A stretch of DNA of 64,000 bases from Climacium dendroides (taxonomy: Eukaryota; Streptophyta; Bryopsida; Hypnales; Climaciaceae), in NCBI GenBank assembly GCA_950106755.1, contig OX467084.1:31623213-31687212 (forward strand), read 5' to 3'. Below, piece by piece: positions 24,966-38,242 of this stretch. The translations under genes were made by a program, and so were the position numbers. Under the pieces are notes generated by a model, which was given only the letters and a program-made list of their open reading frames with translations, was not told the DNA's origin and did no database searches. Positions within the stretch are counted from its first letter, which is position 1; every line of letters starts with the position of its first letter.

Positions 24966-27498
24966 CAAACATCACATGACAAGTGAGCAAGGAGACCGAA
25001 CACGCTGTTGGGTTGCTGGACTTCCCAGACTACCCAAACGGTGCAGGACACGGGCATCCCTGCAAATTGACTTCCAGCATAACCGTCGGGAGATCATTCC
25101 ACGAGAAGAGGTATCGGGAGATATCCCGATGACTGCAGACATGTAATCTACAACCCATGGCTATGGAAATGGTCTGATGTGAAGACTACCAAACACAGAA
25201 GTCAATATGTCCAGACTTACCTCGTTGGCGTCGGCTTGAACACGCTTCCAGTTGTTCCCCGCAGGCAGATATTTGAGTGTATCTACTCTTCCGTTTCCAA
25301 TGCCTCGCATTTGGTGTGGCATTTGGTCCGAGTTGCTATCAATGATTGCTTTCATTGTTCCAGTAACCTGAACTGTTCGAACTCTTGGCCGCTTAATCCC
25401 CTTATTCCCGTGTGTTGTCGAAAGGACGCCTTGCTTATACTTCTCAACGTAATTGTGATAGGTCGACTTTGGGATCCCATGAATGTGGTACCATGCCGTG
25501 CCACATACTTCCGCCCCTTCTAACGTAATGTACTTCCGCTTCCGAGTACCATGTAGTGAGTGCAATTGACCTCCAACAGCTATCCTGTGCTCGCGGCGGT
25601 CCTCAAAGGACTTCAACCAGAACACCTGCCTAACTTTCAACGTTTTTGCTTGATCAAAAAATTGGCAGCAACGAATGTTGCAGCATTTCCGAGAACTAAC
25701 CCTCCGAATTTCTTCATCTGTTGTTTTGCGTGTAAAAAGTGAGTCCCTCTGCTGCAGACTAGGCCTGCGGACAATAAAGCGATAAGGCGCCTTCACTCTT
25801 CCACCAAGGTAGGCAAAAGGATCCCGCATTTCGGGAATGAATGCAAAGTGGTCCACTGTCTCCTTCAAGGACCGACTATTTGGGAACCAGCAATCCGATA
25901 TGGGCCACCAAGCATGCGTCATTATGTCTTCCGGGTTACCAATGAAAACATCCAAAACTGTGACACCTATGTGCTCCTCACCAAGTGTAGTATCCTGGAA
26001 ATGATCGTTTGTCCTCCAGCAGTTAATTCTACCAGAGGAAAGAAGCACATCCATAAGCTGCACCTCCAGCCCCGTCCAGTCCTCTTGACGAATATAAGGA
26101 CGTGCATCCATCGGGGGATCTCCCAATGAGATCACAACGTCAGTGAGTCTCCATAAAACAATGCGGTTTACGGCATCCATCAGAGTTGTCAAATTCCTTT
26201 GGAGAGGCATAATTCGACATTGCTCTGCCTCAGGTATAATGGAAAGCGGGCGTAACAGAACAAAAGTCCATGGCTCAACCGGGATAGCTACACCAAGCCA
26301 TTGGCCTTGAGGACGAGCCTCCACAATGGACCCTCCTCCTCCTTCACCAAATCCATCGAGAAACAATTTCACGGAATCACCATTCTTCAACATCGGGGAC
26401 ATCCTGGCAGAAGACTCTTGTGAATCACCCTCCTCCTCGGGCAGTCCATTGTATGGAAGAATTGCGTTGTTCCGATCTGAAGGGAAAGAAGCCATTCCAT
26501 TAGACCGCATTTCCGCTAACACCAAATCTTCGAATGCGCTGTTGAAGATCGAAATCTGAGAGTGACAAGGGAGAAAAAATACTTAGTCACACACCTAGAG
26601 AAAGAAGCTCAGGTAGACAAGGTAGGAGCCAGGTGAAATTCAAAGTAAGGGAATGCAATAGGGATGTAGACTCGAAAATGACAGCAGAGTCGAATTAGAG
26701 AGATATGTTGCTCGCCATCGGGAGATTTCCTGATGCCCACTTGTAGAGCAGACATGGAAATTATAAAAACACAGAGAGCTATAATATCGAACTCACATTG
26801 CACTACAACAGCATGCCTCTAAATAGAAGATCTACCAATGGCCAATTCGAACGAAGTCTGCAAACGTCAGTGGACCCATGTCCCGAACGTCCTAAATGGT
26901 AACTGAAGAAAAGGGCATCCGGAGATATCCCAATGACCACATGAAGCGCACCACATCAAGGACGAGCGGCATATCCCGAGGGCTTGGCAAATAGAATCAT
27001 CGAAATGACGATGAACTAATCAATGAATTATAATTAGGAAAAAACACAATAGTACGCCGCCTGATTTTCCATCATCCACTACGCGAGTGCTTATAAAATA
27101 ACCATCGGGAGATCTCCAAATGACCTTCTGAGAAACATAGGAGATGCCATTGGGAGATCCTCCGATGGCCTCCACTACAAATATGCCAAAGAGGCCATAG
27201 AGAGAATCACCAATGGCCTCCAACAGAAATATTCCTTAGAGGCCATCGGGAGATCTCCCGATAGCCTCATCTAGAGAAGTACAGGAGACACCATCGAGAG
27301 ATCTCCCGATGGCATCCTACAGATCATTGCAAGAGGGTCTGATGGGACATCATCCGATGGATTCCTACATGAAAATAAGGATGAGGCCATCCGGAGATCC
27401 CCCGATGGACTCAATGGAAACTACAGAAAAAGCCATCGGGGGATCTCTCGATGGGTACAATGGAATCTACAGAAGATGCCAACGGTACATCTCCCAAT

Positions 27499-28714
27499 GG
27501 ACACCGACATCGTAGGTGCCACCTCTACGATACGTAATATACGGACCTTACATATACGTATTCCCTTATTCGTGCATCCGAATTCTACATACACCTGCTG
27601 ATCTACTATCACTAGCGCACAAACCGCTTTCAGCATCTAATCACTTTCACAAGTCTCTCAAGAGCAATAGGTCCGAGGGATTCATGACTCTAGGTCCTTC
27701 ATAAAATGGCACTCTGGAAGGTATTGAACTACAAGAGATTATTTTCGTGGTTCCATGTTCTTGCTTTACATCTTCTTCCGCATGCGTAACAGAAGTATAG
27801 TAATACTACGAACTATTGATCGACGGTTTCCGACCATGGACCTCGCAAAACTTGCATGTGTCAAATTCCACTAGCATCGCTCCGTCACTAAGGTACACTG
27901 TCACTATGATCATGCTACATCAGTAAGAACACTGCCATAAGTAGAGAGAAACTAGAGAAAAATATTGCACTTGAAATGACTGATGTTTGAGGAAGTCATA
28001 CCCTGCAATCATAAGAGCGCCTGATCCACAGCTCCTTGAATCGAAACGCCGAGGTCTCGGTGAAGCAGTGTAACGCCTCTCTCAACTACTATGCGACAAC
28101 AACTTCACGTGTGCAAAAGAGTGAGCTCCAGGGAGGTCGCCGGTTTTGACAGAATTGGCCTATGATTCAGGAGAGCCAGGTTCCCGCCACGAATTGGAGA
28201 GGGTCGTGTGAGCCTACATTTCGAATGTTCCCTACATCGTGGAAGTCCGCGCGTCGCTGTTGACTGAATCTGAAGATCCTCTTCTGCCTTCTGAATGTTC
28301 ATTGCCTTCTCGAAGACCGCACACCTGTGACTCAATATGTTCGTACGTGTGGAACTTCTTTACCGCGGAATTCGACAGTTAAGTGAAATGCGGAATCCGA
28401 AACATGGGTCAATCCGAAGGGGAGTACGTGTAGTCCACACTGGAATCCAAGCGTGATCTTCAAGGATCTCACCGCATTCACTATTTCACTGCTAGTATTA
28501 TTACACTGCTACCACCTTCTCCGTGTGTTTGGGTAGCGCATCAAACATTATTTCGGGAAGGCCTCCGGTTTTCTGTCAGTCTTGCCACGCTTGATTTCAC
28601 GTACTGGAAAGTCATGGAACAATAAAACCTCCTCGTATTTACCTTCCTTGAGGGTACTTTGGTACATTACCAGGATTTATATTCCTCAGTTTGTCATGGT
28701 CGTGGACCTAATAA
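27499..28714. other. B left promoter side, no gene seen
   Basis: This is moderate-GC sequence between the palindromes and the telomere-like tract. TTCCCGCC at 28191-28198 is an E2F-like site. It probably holds the promoter and 5' untranslated region of the minus-strand gene (inferred from position only). Confidence 0.35.
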
Positions 28715-28758
28715 AACCCTAAACCCTAAACCCGAATGAAACTCTAAACCCTAATAAA
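28715..28758 (-). repeat. Interstitial CCCTAAA tract (B centre)
   Basis: Degenerate CCCTAAA heptamers, including AAAACCCTAAACCCTAAACC. They lie on the strand opposite to the tract at 29231, so the two face each other across the centre of B. Confidence 0.75.
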
Positions 28759-29230
28759 ACATTTAAATCAAAATGTTTATAACTCACAACATCACTACAT
28801 TATGAAAATGCCATGAAGTTCAAAGCTTCTAGTACCAATGAAATGCCCACTCTCTTACGTCACTATATTTTTACTTTCTAATTTCACCTCTATTCAATGA
28901 CCATCATATTGTTTTCTATCATTTTCTAGGACTCAAAGATGTTATTTTGCACAAGCCATATATTTCAATAACATTAGGTATTTCGCAAAACATTATATTA
29001 CACAACTGGTGCTTGCTTTCCTAAAGAAACATTTAAGTCTTTGAATATTTATTATAATGACACTCTTAGAATTAAAATCTTTAAAAGTATATTGATTTAT
29101 TGGATAGGTTGATAATTATAATATGTGGATGAAGTTTGTAGCCAAAATGAACAATCAAGATGGCACCTCTCTAATGTTATTATATCACTCCATTCTAATA
29201 TCCCCTCAACCATTGATGAGTGGTTTTAAG

Positions 29231-29295
29231 GTTTAGGGTTTAGGGTTTAGGGATTAGGGTTTAGTGATTAGGGTTTAGGGTTCAAGGTTTAGGGT
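29231..29295 (+). repeat. Interstitial TTTAGGG tract (B centre)
   Basis: Six to eight degenerate TTTAGGG units. A further double unit is at 30100-30117. About 55 bases downstream, GCGGGAA at 29351-29357 is an E2F-like core. The location in the divergent centre parallels element A. Confidence 0.75.
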
Positions 29296-30269
29296 CGGCG
29301 GTTATTATTATAGGATTTGAAGGGTTTAGTCTTCTCCAATTGGTTTAGGGGCGGGAACATGTGCTCTTCATTGAAGGCTTTAGGGGTAACATTCTACGTG
29401 GTGAGTGGGATATGGGAGTTTATTGATGATAGTATGGGCATCTTGTTTATTATTTGTAGGGTTTAGGCTTCTCTTCCATAGCCATGATTGCCTTGTTAAT
29501 TAATTTAGTATGGAGGGATTACAGTCTAAATTGATCTTTCCTAATTACTAGGTTTTAGGTTTAGGAGTTTTCTAATTAGAAATTAACCCGAGAGTCATGA
29601 ATTTCTCAACAAATTGTAACTCAAGGTTTGGGATAGTTGCAAACTTCTTGCAAACTGTATCGAGGGTTCTAGTTGACATTTATAGGCACGTTTTGTAATT
29701 TTTGGTACATAGCAAGATTTGTGGACAGTATAGGTAACATTGTAATATATTTATCTGTAGGAGTTCGGTGCCTTAGTAGCACTTCTCAAAACTTTGATGT
29801 TTGTGTTCAATGAAAATGGATAAATAAATTTATTTGTATGTTTAAAATCCAAAAATTTCTTACAAAATTTTTTTATCCATAAAGATTTAGGGAAACCATT
29901 TCAAATCTATGGGTGTTTAAAGGCTTTAGTTTGAGAATGTTCTAGTTTCGGGTGTCTCTTGCTATCATGTACTAAATGAAATAAAAGGATACATTATGAA
30001 TATGTCATATTCATGAATTACTTTTGAAAACTAGTTGGACTTCTTATTTTACCATGTTAGTCTTATTTCTTTTCACAAAGTATGCCTCAAGTTGCTTTGT
30101 TTAGGGTTTAGGGTTTTTCTAGTTTCAGTAGGTTTAGTCAGTTTTGATCTTATTTTTCTCCACCCTTGCTAGTACTTGTAATGAAGATACAAAGTTGGAA
30201 TTTCACATTTGCTTCCAATTTTTGTATCGTTGTCTACCCTCTACAATTATTCATTGAAAGGCGCTATAG
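29296..30269. other. B centre, no gene seen
   Basis: AT-rich DNA between the telomere-like tracts and the T-rich tandem array. No frame or RNA is supported. Confidence 0.4.
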
Positions 30270-30535
30270 TTGTTTTCACACTCCCCATTTTTTTCCCCCA
30301 CTCTATATTTTTTTCCAGAATTTGGATTTTTTTGGACCACTCTATATGTTTTTCCACACTTTGTATTTTTTTGCACACTCTATATTTTTTTCCACCCTCT
30401 ATATTTTTTTCCACCCTCTATATTTTTTTGCACACTTTGTATTTTTTTGCACACTCTATATTTCTTTCCACACTCTGTATTTTTTTGTACACTATATTTT
30501 CTGCCACACTCTACATTTTTTTTCACATTTTAACT
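30270..30535. repeat. T-rich tandem repeat, 16-18 base units
   Basis: About fifteen units of the type CACACTCTATATTTTTTTCC run in tandem. Long Phe/Leu-rich frames in all three plus-strand phases here are artefacts of the repeat. The pyrimidine-rich strand is the sense strand of the right gene. Confidence 0.8.
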
Positions 30536-30593
30536 ACTTCTAGACTATTTGCTGAATGTAGGACACAACATCCAGAGGTGTCCACATGATATC

Positions 30594-30801
30594 ATCAGGA
30601 GGTCTCCCGATGTTTTACAAAATATCCCGATGTGTTGCGGACATCTTCTAATGCTTTACAAAGTCTCTCGATGTTTTGCGGACATCTCCTCATGTTTTAC
30701 AAAATCTCCCGATGTTTTGCGGAGATCTCCTAATGTTTCATAGAATCTGTCGATGTTTTGCGGAGATCTCCTGATGTTTCACAGAATCTCCCGATGTCTT
30801 A
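30594..30801. repeat. Tandem array of about 48-base units carrying palindrome halves
   Basis: Four or so units of GATGTTTTGCGGAGATCTCC plus ACAAAATCTCCCGATG alternate, so halves of the family B palindrome recur every 20-28 bases. It marks the start of the palindrome-bearing right arm of B. Confidence 0.7.
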
Positions 30802-32627
30802 GGGTATTTCCAAGTGGCAATTTTTTTTCCTAATGACCATTATTAATTTTGAAATTTCAAAAGTGCAAAAATAGTTTAATGTGGCATTCGAGTGTCTACA
30901 ACACTTCAATAGGTACGATACACTAATAAATAATTAAGAAATTAAATTGGTAAGAATTGTGGACATGAACAACAAGCACATACTAAAATATTTAGTAAAT
31001 AATATGTGTAAAAAGAAAATACCTTATTCAAAACACTATATACTAATTATTGTGAACTCACTACAACAATACGGATATTCACTAGTATTATGTTACTGTT
31101 GGTGTAAGTTGTGTTACATAAACTTTACCAAAACCACTCTAAAATTGAAGTGGTTTACATCTAGTGTTGGGTTCACCACAGACTCTTTAATTCATAATTT
31201 TAGGCTTATTTTTTTTTCAATTCCAACTTTGTGAAATGATGTGTACTTGTAAATGAAATCTTCTTCAACAACTTATAAGTATCTTGTACTATTTGTACTT
31301 GACAAATAATATGATTGTACTCAAGTGTTCGCAACATGAATTCGAATTTTACCATTGAGTTGTGCTTTGTGGTAATCACTAATTACCAAGCATGATGGTA
31401 ATTAGTGACTGACACGAATGACTGACCCCACCAAGTCATTTCCATGAGGGCGCCGCCTCCACCCGTCCCCTCCTTCCTCCCAATGGCCCCCTCTCCTCCC
31501 GATGCGTGAGACTTTGTTTTTCCTTCCCGCTGCGTCGTCTCCCTCCCACACGCTGCGCTCTCTTCCTGATGCTGCAGCGTCTTCAATTTTCTTGATCTCC
31601 GTGCGCTCGACCTTGTGCTTGCTCCCGCTCCTGCTCTAGTTGGTCTGTGCTCCCGCTCCCCAGCGCAACCGCGTTTCTCCCGTTGCGACGTGGGGGCGCC
31701 CTCTTTCTCTAGAGTGTATGGTTCCAAGAGCAAATTTTGGGGCTTTGAAGTTTTGATCGACACGACTTGAGCAGGTAAGTTTCCGAAGTACGTGCTTTCA
31801 ATTTTGTCGGAGAGTGGTAGGCATGAAGTAAGTTGTTGTTGCACGCAAAAACCTGAAGCCGATGCTGTTAGTACAGACTGCATTGTATTAGAATTTATCG
31901 CACCACGTAGTTTACTTGTAGTCATTCGATGCACCAGTCCTCGTGTTTTTCTCCCGATCCAGGGTTTAGTGAAGTTGCATTTTTGTTTTCTAGTTGTGGT
32001 GACCTGTAGCAAAGCCTAGAAGGCATGGAACTGTCGCCCCAGTCCATGCACGAACTCGGTCCGTAATGTAGTCTTAGAAATTCTCTGACTTCCATCATCA
32101 GTTGTAGTTACTTGATTAATATAGTGTTTTCTCCGGATCATTGTTTCACTGAAGTTGCATTCTCGTGTTCTAGTTGTGGTGACTTTTCATGTGCGTTTTA
32201 TTTTGTTGGATTCAATTTTGAACTGAGGTCCTTGCATGTTTGTCCAACTTCTCTCTTCACTTAGCATTCCCAGTCACTTGCAGGAAGTAGCTTCTGACGT
32301 GTGGAAACAAGTCTTTGTCAGGTCCTTCATTTCCAAGTTCTCGACGCCTTCCAGTCTAGCTTGAGGGACGCCTGATCAGACCGCTTGCCACAGCTCGAAG
32401 GCTTGTATAGAGGTAAGGAACATGCCTAGGTTCAGGGATGCAGTCTAAGATAATTTCGGGGAACCTAAACCCAGAATTGAAACAAGTTTTCTTAATACGA
32501 TGCAGTATAAGAATTTGTGGTTCATTGCTCTTACTACATGTTTTCCGGGTTCTCAATCATTGTGTTTTGTAATTCAGGTGTATAAAAAGCGTTTGGAATT
32601 CTTAATTTCTACAGAGGGTTCTGTAGA
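30802..32627 (+). promoter_or_regulatory. Putative promoter and 5' untranslated exons of the B right gene
   Basis: After about 600 bases of AT-rich DNA comes a GC- and CT-rich block (about 31440-31775). It ends at a canonical donor, GAGCAG then GTAAGT, near 31773. An acceptor-like pyrimidine tract and AG lie near 32578. No coding frame on the plus strand is convincing, so these look like 5' leader exons. The element A equivalent is the CT-rich block at 44520-44640. Transcription start is not determinable. Confidence 0.35.
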
Positions 32628-32937
32628 ATGGCAACATCGACGGACCATGAAATCCGCCGCGAGTGGAATAACCCGTAAGTCCTAATGTCCCTGCAGGTCT
32701 TGCACATGAACATGTCATTTTAGGTTGCTTACTAGAGACCTTCCCGGTGGTCAGAGGAAGCAATTCGTGGTTCCATGCAAGTATTGTAAGGAAAACCGTA
32801 TGTAGTAGCTAAAAATTCGAATGTTGAATACATGTGGAAATATTCGGATACCATAAATCCGTGCATCCAGAGATGTGGGGAAAAGTGCCCTGTAGCAGGG
32901 GAATTCACCGTCGTGGTACGGAATCCTATGACCGTGC

Positions 32938-33728
32938 ATCAGGAGATCTCCTGATAATGCACGGCCACGAAGTCGCTGCGGTAGCTACCAGATGACATTA
33001 GAAATTCACACGTAGTGAATAACCAAATGGGAGTGGAACAGGCCATCCGGAGACCTCCCGATGGAATTTGTGTGTAGGAGAGTGGAAAACTAGAGCAGGA
33101 AATGAATAGTACTCCGAGTAGAGGTAGAAGCAGGTCTAGGATCATTATGCATATTTCCAACCATCGGGAGACTTCCCGATAATATGAACTAGAAGCACCA
33201 TTATTCGATTATGGACTACCTGACTTCAGGTAGCCTGATTAGGAAAGAGAATAATGCATCGAGAGGTCTCCCGATGAAATGAACCAAAAGCACTAATACA
33301 AGCATTAGTGTGGTTTTCGATGTACATGAGTTCAGGAAGCCTTAGTGGAAAAGCATAATGTGTCGGGAGATCTCCCGGTGCATAGTCTCCGTGAATCATA
33401 GGACTGAACCATCGGGAGATCACCCGATAGGAACAATCATGACTACTTGTAGGAAAATGAATGAAACCCGATGCATCGAAAGATGTCCGTCCGGAGATCT
33501 CCCGATACCATTGGAAATGCAGTAGGAGTAGATTTGAACGTGAATAATAGGGAGAGCTGCCGGTAAGAATCGTATTGGAGCAAACCCCGAAATTGTAGAC
33601 TTCCAAGACAAGAGTGTAGGTTCTGTAGGGAGGCCGTGGAGATCGTGACCTCCTACCACAGGTGTTCAGGGAGTGACACATTCCTTGGAAGATAAGGATA
33701 GGACTCCGCTATCGGGAGGTCTCCCGAT
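32938..33728. repeat. Family B palindromes in a right-gene intron
   Basis: Copies at 32938, 33045, 33163, 33258, 33362, 33411, 33489 and 33711. The one at 32938 is ATCAGGAGATCTCCTGAT, still a perfect palindrome although both arms changed, which argues for selection or conversion that keeps symmetry. Confidence 0.88.
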
Positions 33729-35265
33729 AAAACAGGCCTAGATATATGAGCGACCTTCTCAGTAAGAGATTGTTGATGGATGGCTTCAAGCATATTGGAG
33801 CAGTTGAATAAATTTGAGTTTCCTTGGGATTCCGTTCTTTTATTTCGATAATGATAAGCGGTATTGGTCGTGTACCCTAACCATTGATTGTGTCATTTTG
33901 TAGTGACAACGTCGTGACAAATTGGGCTCCGGCCTTATCACCTAGGAGGCTTGTCGCCTTTGTGGACTTCAAGTTCCAAATGTTCCAATATCGTGGCAGC
34001 CACAACCCAGCGGCAGTGTTCCGATGCGATGCGAAACTCTCAGCCTGGGGTCTGCAGTGGATGGAGTTGCCCAACATGAGAGTTCACATATGTCCGAAGC
34101 TGGAGTACATGGGGAAGAAGCACACCACAATTGGAATTGACGTCCTCGAGATGTAGGGCTTGGATAATTCCACAGTGCTTCTCGTAATTCAGGAGAAGAT
34201 CTCCAAATCCGATGAGTCCATTACATACGGATTAGTTTTGGATTACACGAAGATGAATATGGACATGTGCGAGACGTTGACGCGACAGGGAATGCTTAGC
34301 AGGAGAGACGATTCCCATTTCTGGACTCGCGATGAACTGAGCAACGAGTGGGACATCATTGAAGAACAAAGGCGACAAGTGCATCCTTCCGCTAGCGTGG
34401 GCGAAGGTTTGCCCCCCAAGCCATCTCCGATGAAGAAGGGCTCTAAAAGAAAGTTGCCCGCCGGAGCTCCGGGAGATGAGGTAGAGGAGGCTGTTCCAAA
34501 GAGAACGAAGAAGGGCAAAGCACCCGTCCTCCTCACTATTCAGAAAGCTGTGAGCATGACTGATGTGTTCACGCCACTATATAAGTGGGGGAAGAAAGCG
34601 TTTACCAAAGGAGATGGTAAACTCCTTCGTGTACATTACAGGTACCTACACTAGGCTCCGCCAGGCAGACTAGTGTACAAGGGAATTGAGAGCAGTCGGC
34701 TCAAGAAAATCTGCAACCAAATTTTAGTGGATGCAGACTACATGTCGGAGAACAGGTACATTACTGTTTTGCCGCTGAAGCAGGGTCCGCATGGGCAGAG
34801 TGGGGATGTCACGTTCTGGGATACGTGCCCCAAGTCTTCTAGCCTGACAGAGAACAGCCATTATTACATCATTGGGGGGCAGCATACAGTCGAAGCCCAC
34901 AAGGTGCTGGTGGAAAGTGAAGAGATACCCCTCGCGGACGTGCCATGGGCCTCTACCTTCAACATCATCCCCATCTAGCAGAAATATGATTTGACGAGGA
35001 ATGACATTGTCCACCTGTCAAGGTATTTGAATCAAAACATCGTAGGAGAGCAGAAGGAACAGAGCTTTATTCAACAACTCCTGCATGCTTGGATCAGGTG
35101 GAGGGACATGGGAAGCCCGCAACCATCATACGGAGGACGAGGGCACTCAGCAGAGTACCTTGTAAGTAGAACGACAACACCACACTCACTGTGAATTTCT
35201 TGTCGTTCTAGATTGCGGATCAGTCAACGGCAGTCTATAGAGGTTTTATGTGCATGATTTTGATC

Positions 35266-37687
35266 AACGGGAGATTTCCCGATAATTTGTAGTTTTCGTG
35301 AGGACACCCACCTGTGTACAGCAACGGGAAATGTCCCGATGTCAGAATTTCTGAGGACACTCCTGTTATGACGCTCATCGGGAGATCTCTTGATAATAGG
35401 TAACGATAGGCAGCAAAGGCTTTTTGTGTACAGCAGGGGTAGATCTCCCCATAATCGATTTCTCTTCTGCATGTCGCTAACCTCCGACATTCAATCTGCA
35501 GGCCTTCTACCCGGTGATGTCAACAATATTTGTGGGCTCAAAGGGCAACGACCATGCGGATCTCAGGATTCCGCTGCTGTTCATGGAGAATGACAATGAC
35601 GTGAACCGCTAGATAAGGATCGAGGAGAGATTCCTCCGATTTGAACTTCCGGACGGTACCGGTCCCGAGTCGAAGGCCAAGCGGAAACCATTTGTTGCAC
35701 AGGACTTCAAGCCGCTATACGGCCTCCGTCCAGAAGACGTCAACTACCTGGCCGGCCTAATTGAGGCAGACACCGTATGCATGAAGAACACAAAGCTCAT
35801 GCTGGATGACTGGGGTAAACCACTCGTTTCCATCCAGCAATCAGGAGCCCGTGAGAAGAAGATTCGGGCCATGAAGAATGAGCTCATGTGCCACTACCTG
35901 GACCATCCCCTGTCCAGTAAGAAGCCAGAGTACATCCCATACACTGCACAGGAGTTCGAGGAGTTCGCTACGAAGAATAAAATCACTCGTGCGGAACTGG
36001 AACACTGGGTGGACAAGAGCATGGCAACAGAGTTAGGAAAGGAGTGGTTAGAGGGACGGACGAAGGCCCTGAACAAAACATTTGACCCTGACGACTGTCC
36101 AGCAACGATCAAATCCATGTGGGAACGCTTCATCAACGCCCACTCTGAAGAGACAGTGGAGGACGCCATTCGACAAGAATTCGAGCAGGATTATTGCTGT
36201 CGAATTCTAGATAACCGGACATGGGATGTTAGCGCCATTCTTTCAGATGCGTCGGTGAAGACATGGCGTGGTGAGGGGAAGACACACATGTATTTCTGGT
36301 TTCTCTTCAAGGTTGGCAGGTTTGGAACGCGGGCCCTATGTCTGGAGGGCGAGAAGTTGAGGAGGGTCTTCGACGCCCTGGAGTACTTTGACCCTGTCGA
36401 GAAACGTGTGGCAGCTTGATCACCTGCAGTTCTCATCACGGATGCGCAGGGATTCCACGCAATACTCTGTCACATTGAATTGCGGATGGCGAGAAGTAGT
36501 GTGAGGGTGTGGGACTGGCATGTCATCAACTACATTCCCGACCACACGGATGGTTTTCCCAAGCCGGCTCCCAAGGATTCGAAATACAATGTCTTCATTG
36601 TATTTCTATTTGTGTTCGACGAGCGACAGGGAGTGCAAAGCTCCTTCCATAGCTTCTTCACAGGGACGAGACCAACTCATGCTGTCTACCGCTCCGAGGA
36701 CTTGGAGTAGATTGAGACCTGCTACAGGCGGCGTCCAAGGCCTTGGTTTTCCATCGCCGCTGCGATGGACATGTTTGGTGACCACATGAAGAACAACATG
36801 GTGGTGGTCAGCATCAACAGAGGTCCGGAGATAACGTACCTTGGACTGATAAGTTGGGAGAAACATATATTTACTCAACATTTTCATGTAATTGTATGGC
36901 ATCTCCCAACAGAAAGCAAACCAGCATTGCTTATTATAGTACAGGTAGTCATCGGGAGATGTCGCGGTAGCCTTTGCCCTAGAATGAATGGTACTTTGAA
37001 AAAGTTTAATGTGATCTGATGGCCGACGTCTATATCTACACCATCGGGACATTTCCCAATAGCCACTGCACTACAATGAATTGCTGGTCCATGAAGTTCC
37101 ATTTCAAGTGATGGGCTACGTCTGTGTCTATTCCATCGGGTGATCTCCCGATAAGCTATAAGTAGTTTCAGGATGCGCCCCATCATCTTGTTCTAACTTT
37201 ATAACTTTTGTCTATTCTATCAGTGGGGAAACGTCAAAGTCCTTGAACTTGTCACGTCCGAGGAGGCCCAGTCCTCGGCATTGACGGTCGCCAAACAGAT
37301 TTGGGAACAATTTCACGGCAGTCGTCTGGCTGGTGGCGATGACGAGGAAGAGGACCACAACGAGATTGAAGAAGCAAGCGACGACGTTCCGAAGTCCCAA
37401 GAGCAGCACGCGGGGTTTCATGCCCAGGATGACGTTCAAGCCCACCGCGAGGAGGTTGAGGAAGAAGAAGACGACCTCCAAATCCTTGGAGTGCAGCTTC
37501 CGGGGGTTGAGGCCCATGTTTCCACCATTTAGGCTGAGGAGGCTGAGAATCCTGACGATGGCAGGGCTGGTTTCGAGGCATGGGCAGACCGAGGTCGAAG
37601 CTACTCGACTGACAGCGAGGACACCACGGACAGTCCCCTCGTTTGCAAGGTTTGTTTCCCTCACATTCCATCGGGCGATCTCCGGAC
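35266..37687. repeat. Family B palindromes in three further introns
   Basis: Copies at 35266, 35323 and 35377 lie in the 35162-35501 intron. Copies at 36951, 37043 and 37135 lie in the 36945-37223 intron, and 37670 in the 37650-37757 intron. The 36951 copy begins only 6 bases after the splice donor. Introns of this gene are largely made of spaced palindromes. Confidence 0.85.
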
Positions 37688-38242
37688 GCTCGTATCCTTC
37701 AAGCATGTCGTGCTTCAAAATTCTTTCGGTTTTACTGAATTCTCCTTTTTGCCGCAGAGGACGCCCACCAAACGAATGCCACCTACTAAGCCTGTGGAGG
37801 ATTCACCACGAACTAATCCCACAGTGGAAGTTGGAGGTGCAACGGGAAAGCGGAAGTTCGTGAAGAAGTCGGCTGAAGGGGAACCCTCTGCACGACGTCA
37901 ACCGTGGTCGAAGGGAAGGAAGGAGCAACGAACAAAGCGCACTCTTGATCAGCAGTTCTCAAATGTGCTTGATCCCGAGGACGACGGTGATGCCCAACAG
38001 CCCTCATCCCCGCCCTTGCCAGTGCACGAAGGGACACAGGATGGTACACCTGAGTCGGCCAATGCGGCGTTGATTTTGGTCTCGTGCGCATTAGGAGCTT
38101 CAGGTGCTAAAATTCCGGCACAAAGTGGGGAGGAAGCTTTGGGCGCGGAGGAGAACCGTGGGCCTTCAAGTGACCCATCCGTCGATAACGTGGACTTGGA
38201 GGCGTATAGAATTCCCCCTCTTGAACAAACGACTGGCAATCC

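Larger units (their letters stand above)
22693..26525 (-). pseudogene. Element B transposase-like protein (DUF7869-like), nearly intact
   Basis: Exon 1 is 26525-25221 (435 codons, donor GTAAGT). Exon 2 is 24447-22693, joining in phase 0. Exon 1 holds a Cys motif (SSRKCCNIRCCQFF) and an HTH-like stretch (TAWYHIHGIPKSTYHNYVEK). Exon 2 holds SSFAKCTCDDL, then IIHDKMD (about 24139-24167), LQLDN (about 23772-23786) and GHTHEDID (about 23648-23673). This is a D-D-D pattern typical of an RNase H-fold transposase core, of the type I remember as DUF7869. The C-terminal region reads on to 22693. Only two in-frame stops break it: TAG at 24412 (from CAG) and TGA at 23377 (from CGA). At about 960 residues it is the best-preserved gene here. 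The enzymatic role is inferred, not shown. Confidence 0.78.
24561..27498. repeat. Family B palindromes, left arm cluster
   Basis: 18-base palindromes with consensus ATCGGGAGATCTCCCGAT stand at 24561, 25113, 26717, 26917, 27104, 27149, 27245, 27293, 27389, 27435 and 27481, with several halves in between. 27245 is perfect and others have 1-5 changes. Many are embedded in a slightly longer GCC-to-GGC extended inverted context. The series at 27104-27498 lies upstream of the B left gene, in the same relative place as the A cluster at 18611-19750. Confidence 0.9.

Noticed and set aside
30166..30589. Three overlapping Phe/Leu-rich frames as a membrane protein
   Set aside because: All three phases are open because of a T-rich tandem repeat; no start context or conservation.
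31383..32012. 209-codon minus-strand frame in the B leader
   Set aside because: It runs opposite to a leader with a good plus-strand splice donor, is low-complexity (Arg/Thr/Gly) and has no recognisable domain.
34154..37532. TAG as a sense codon (a variant genetic code)
   Set aside because: The ubinuclein match and intron style point to a streptophyte with the standard code, TGA and TAA also interrupt the frames, frameshifts are present, and CAG codons are common. Decay by deamination explains all of it.
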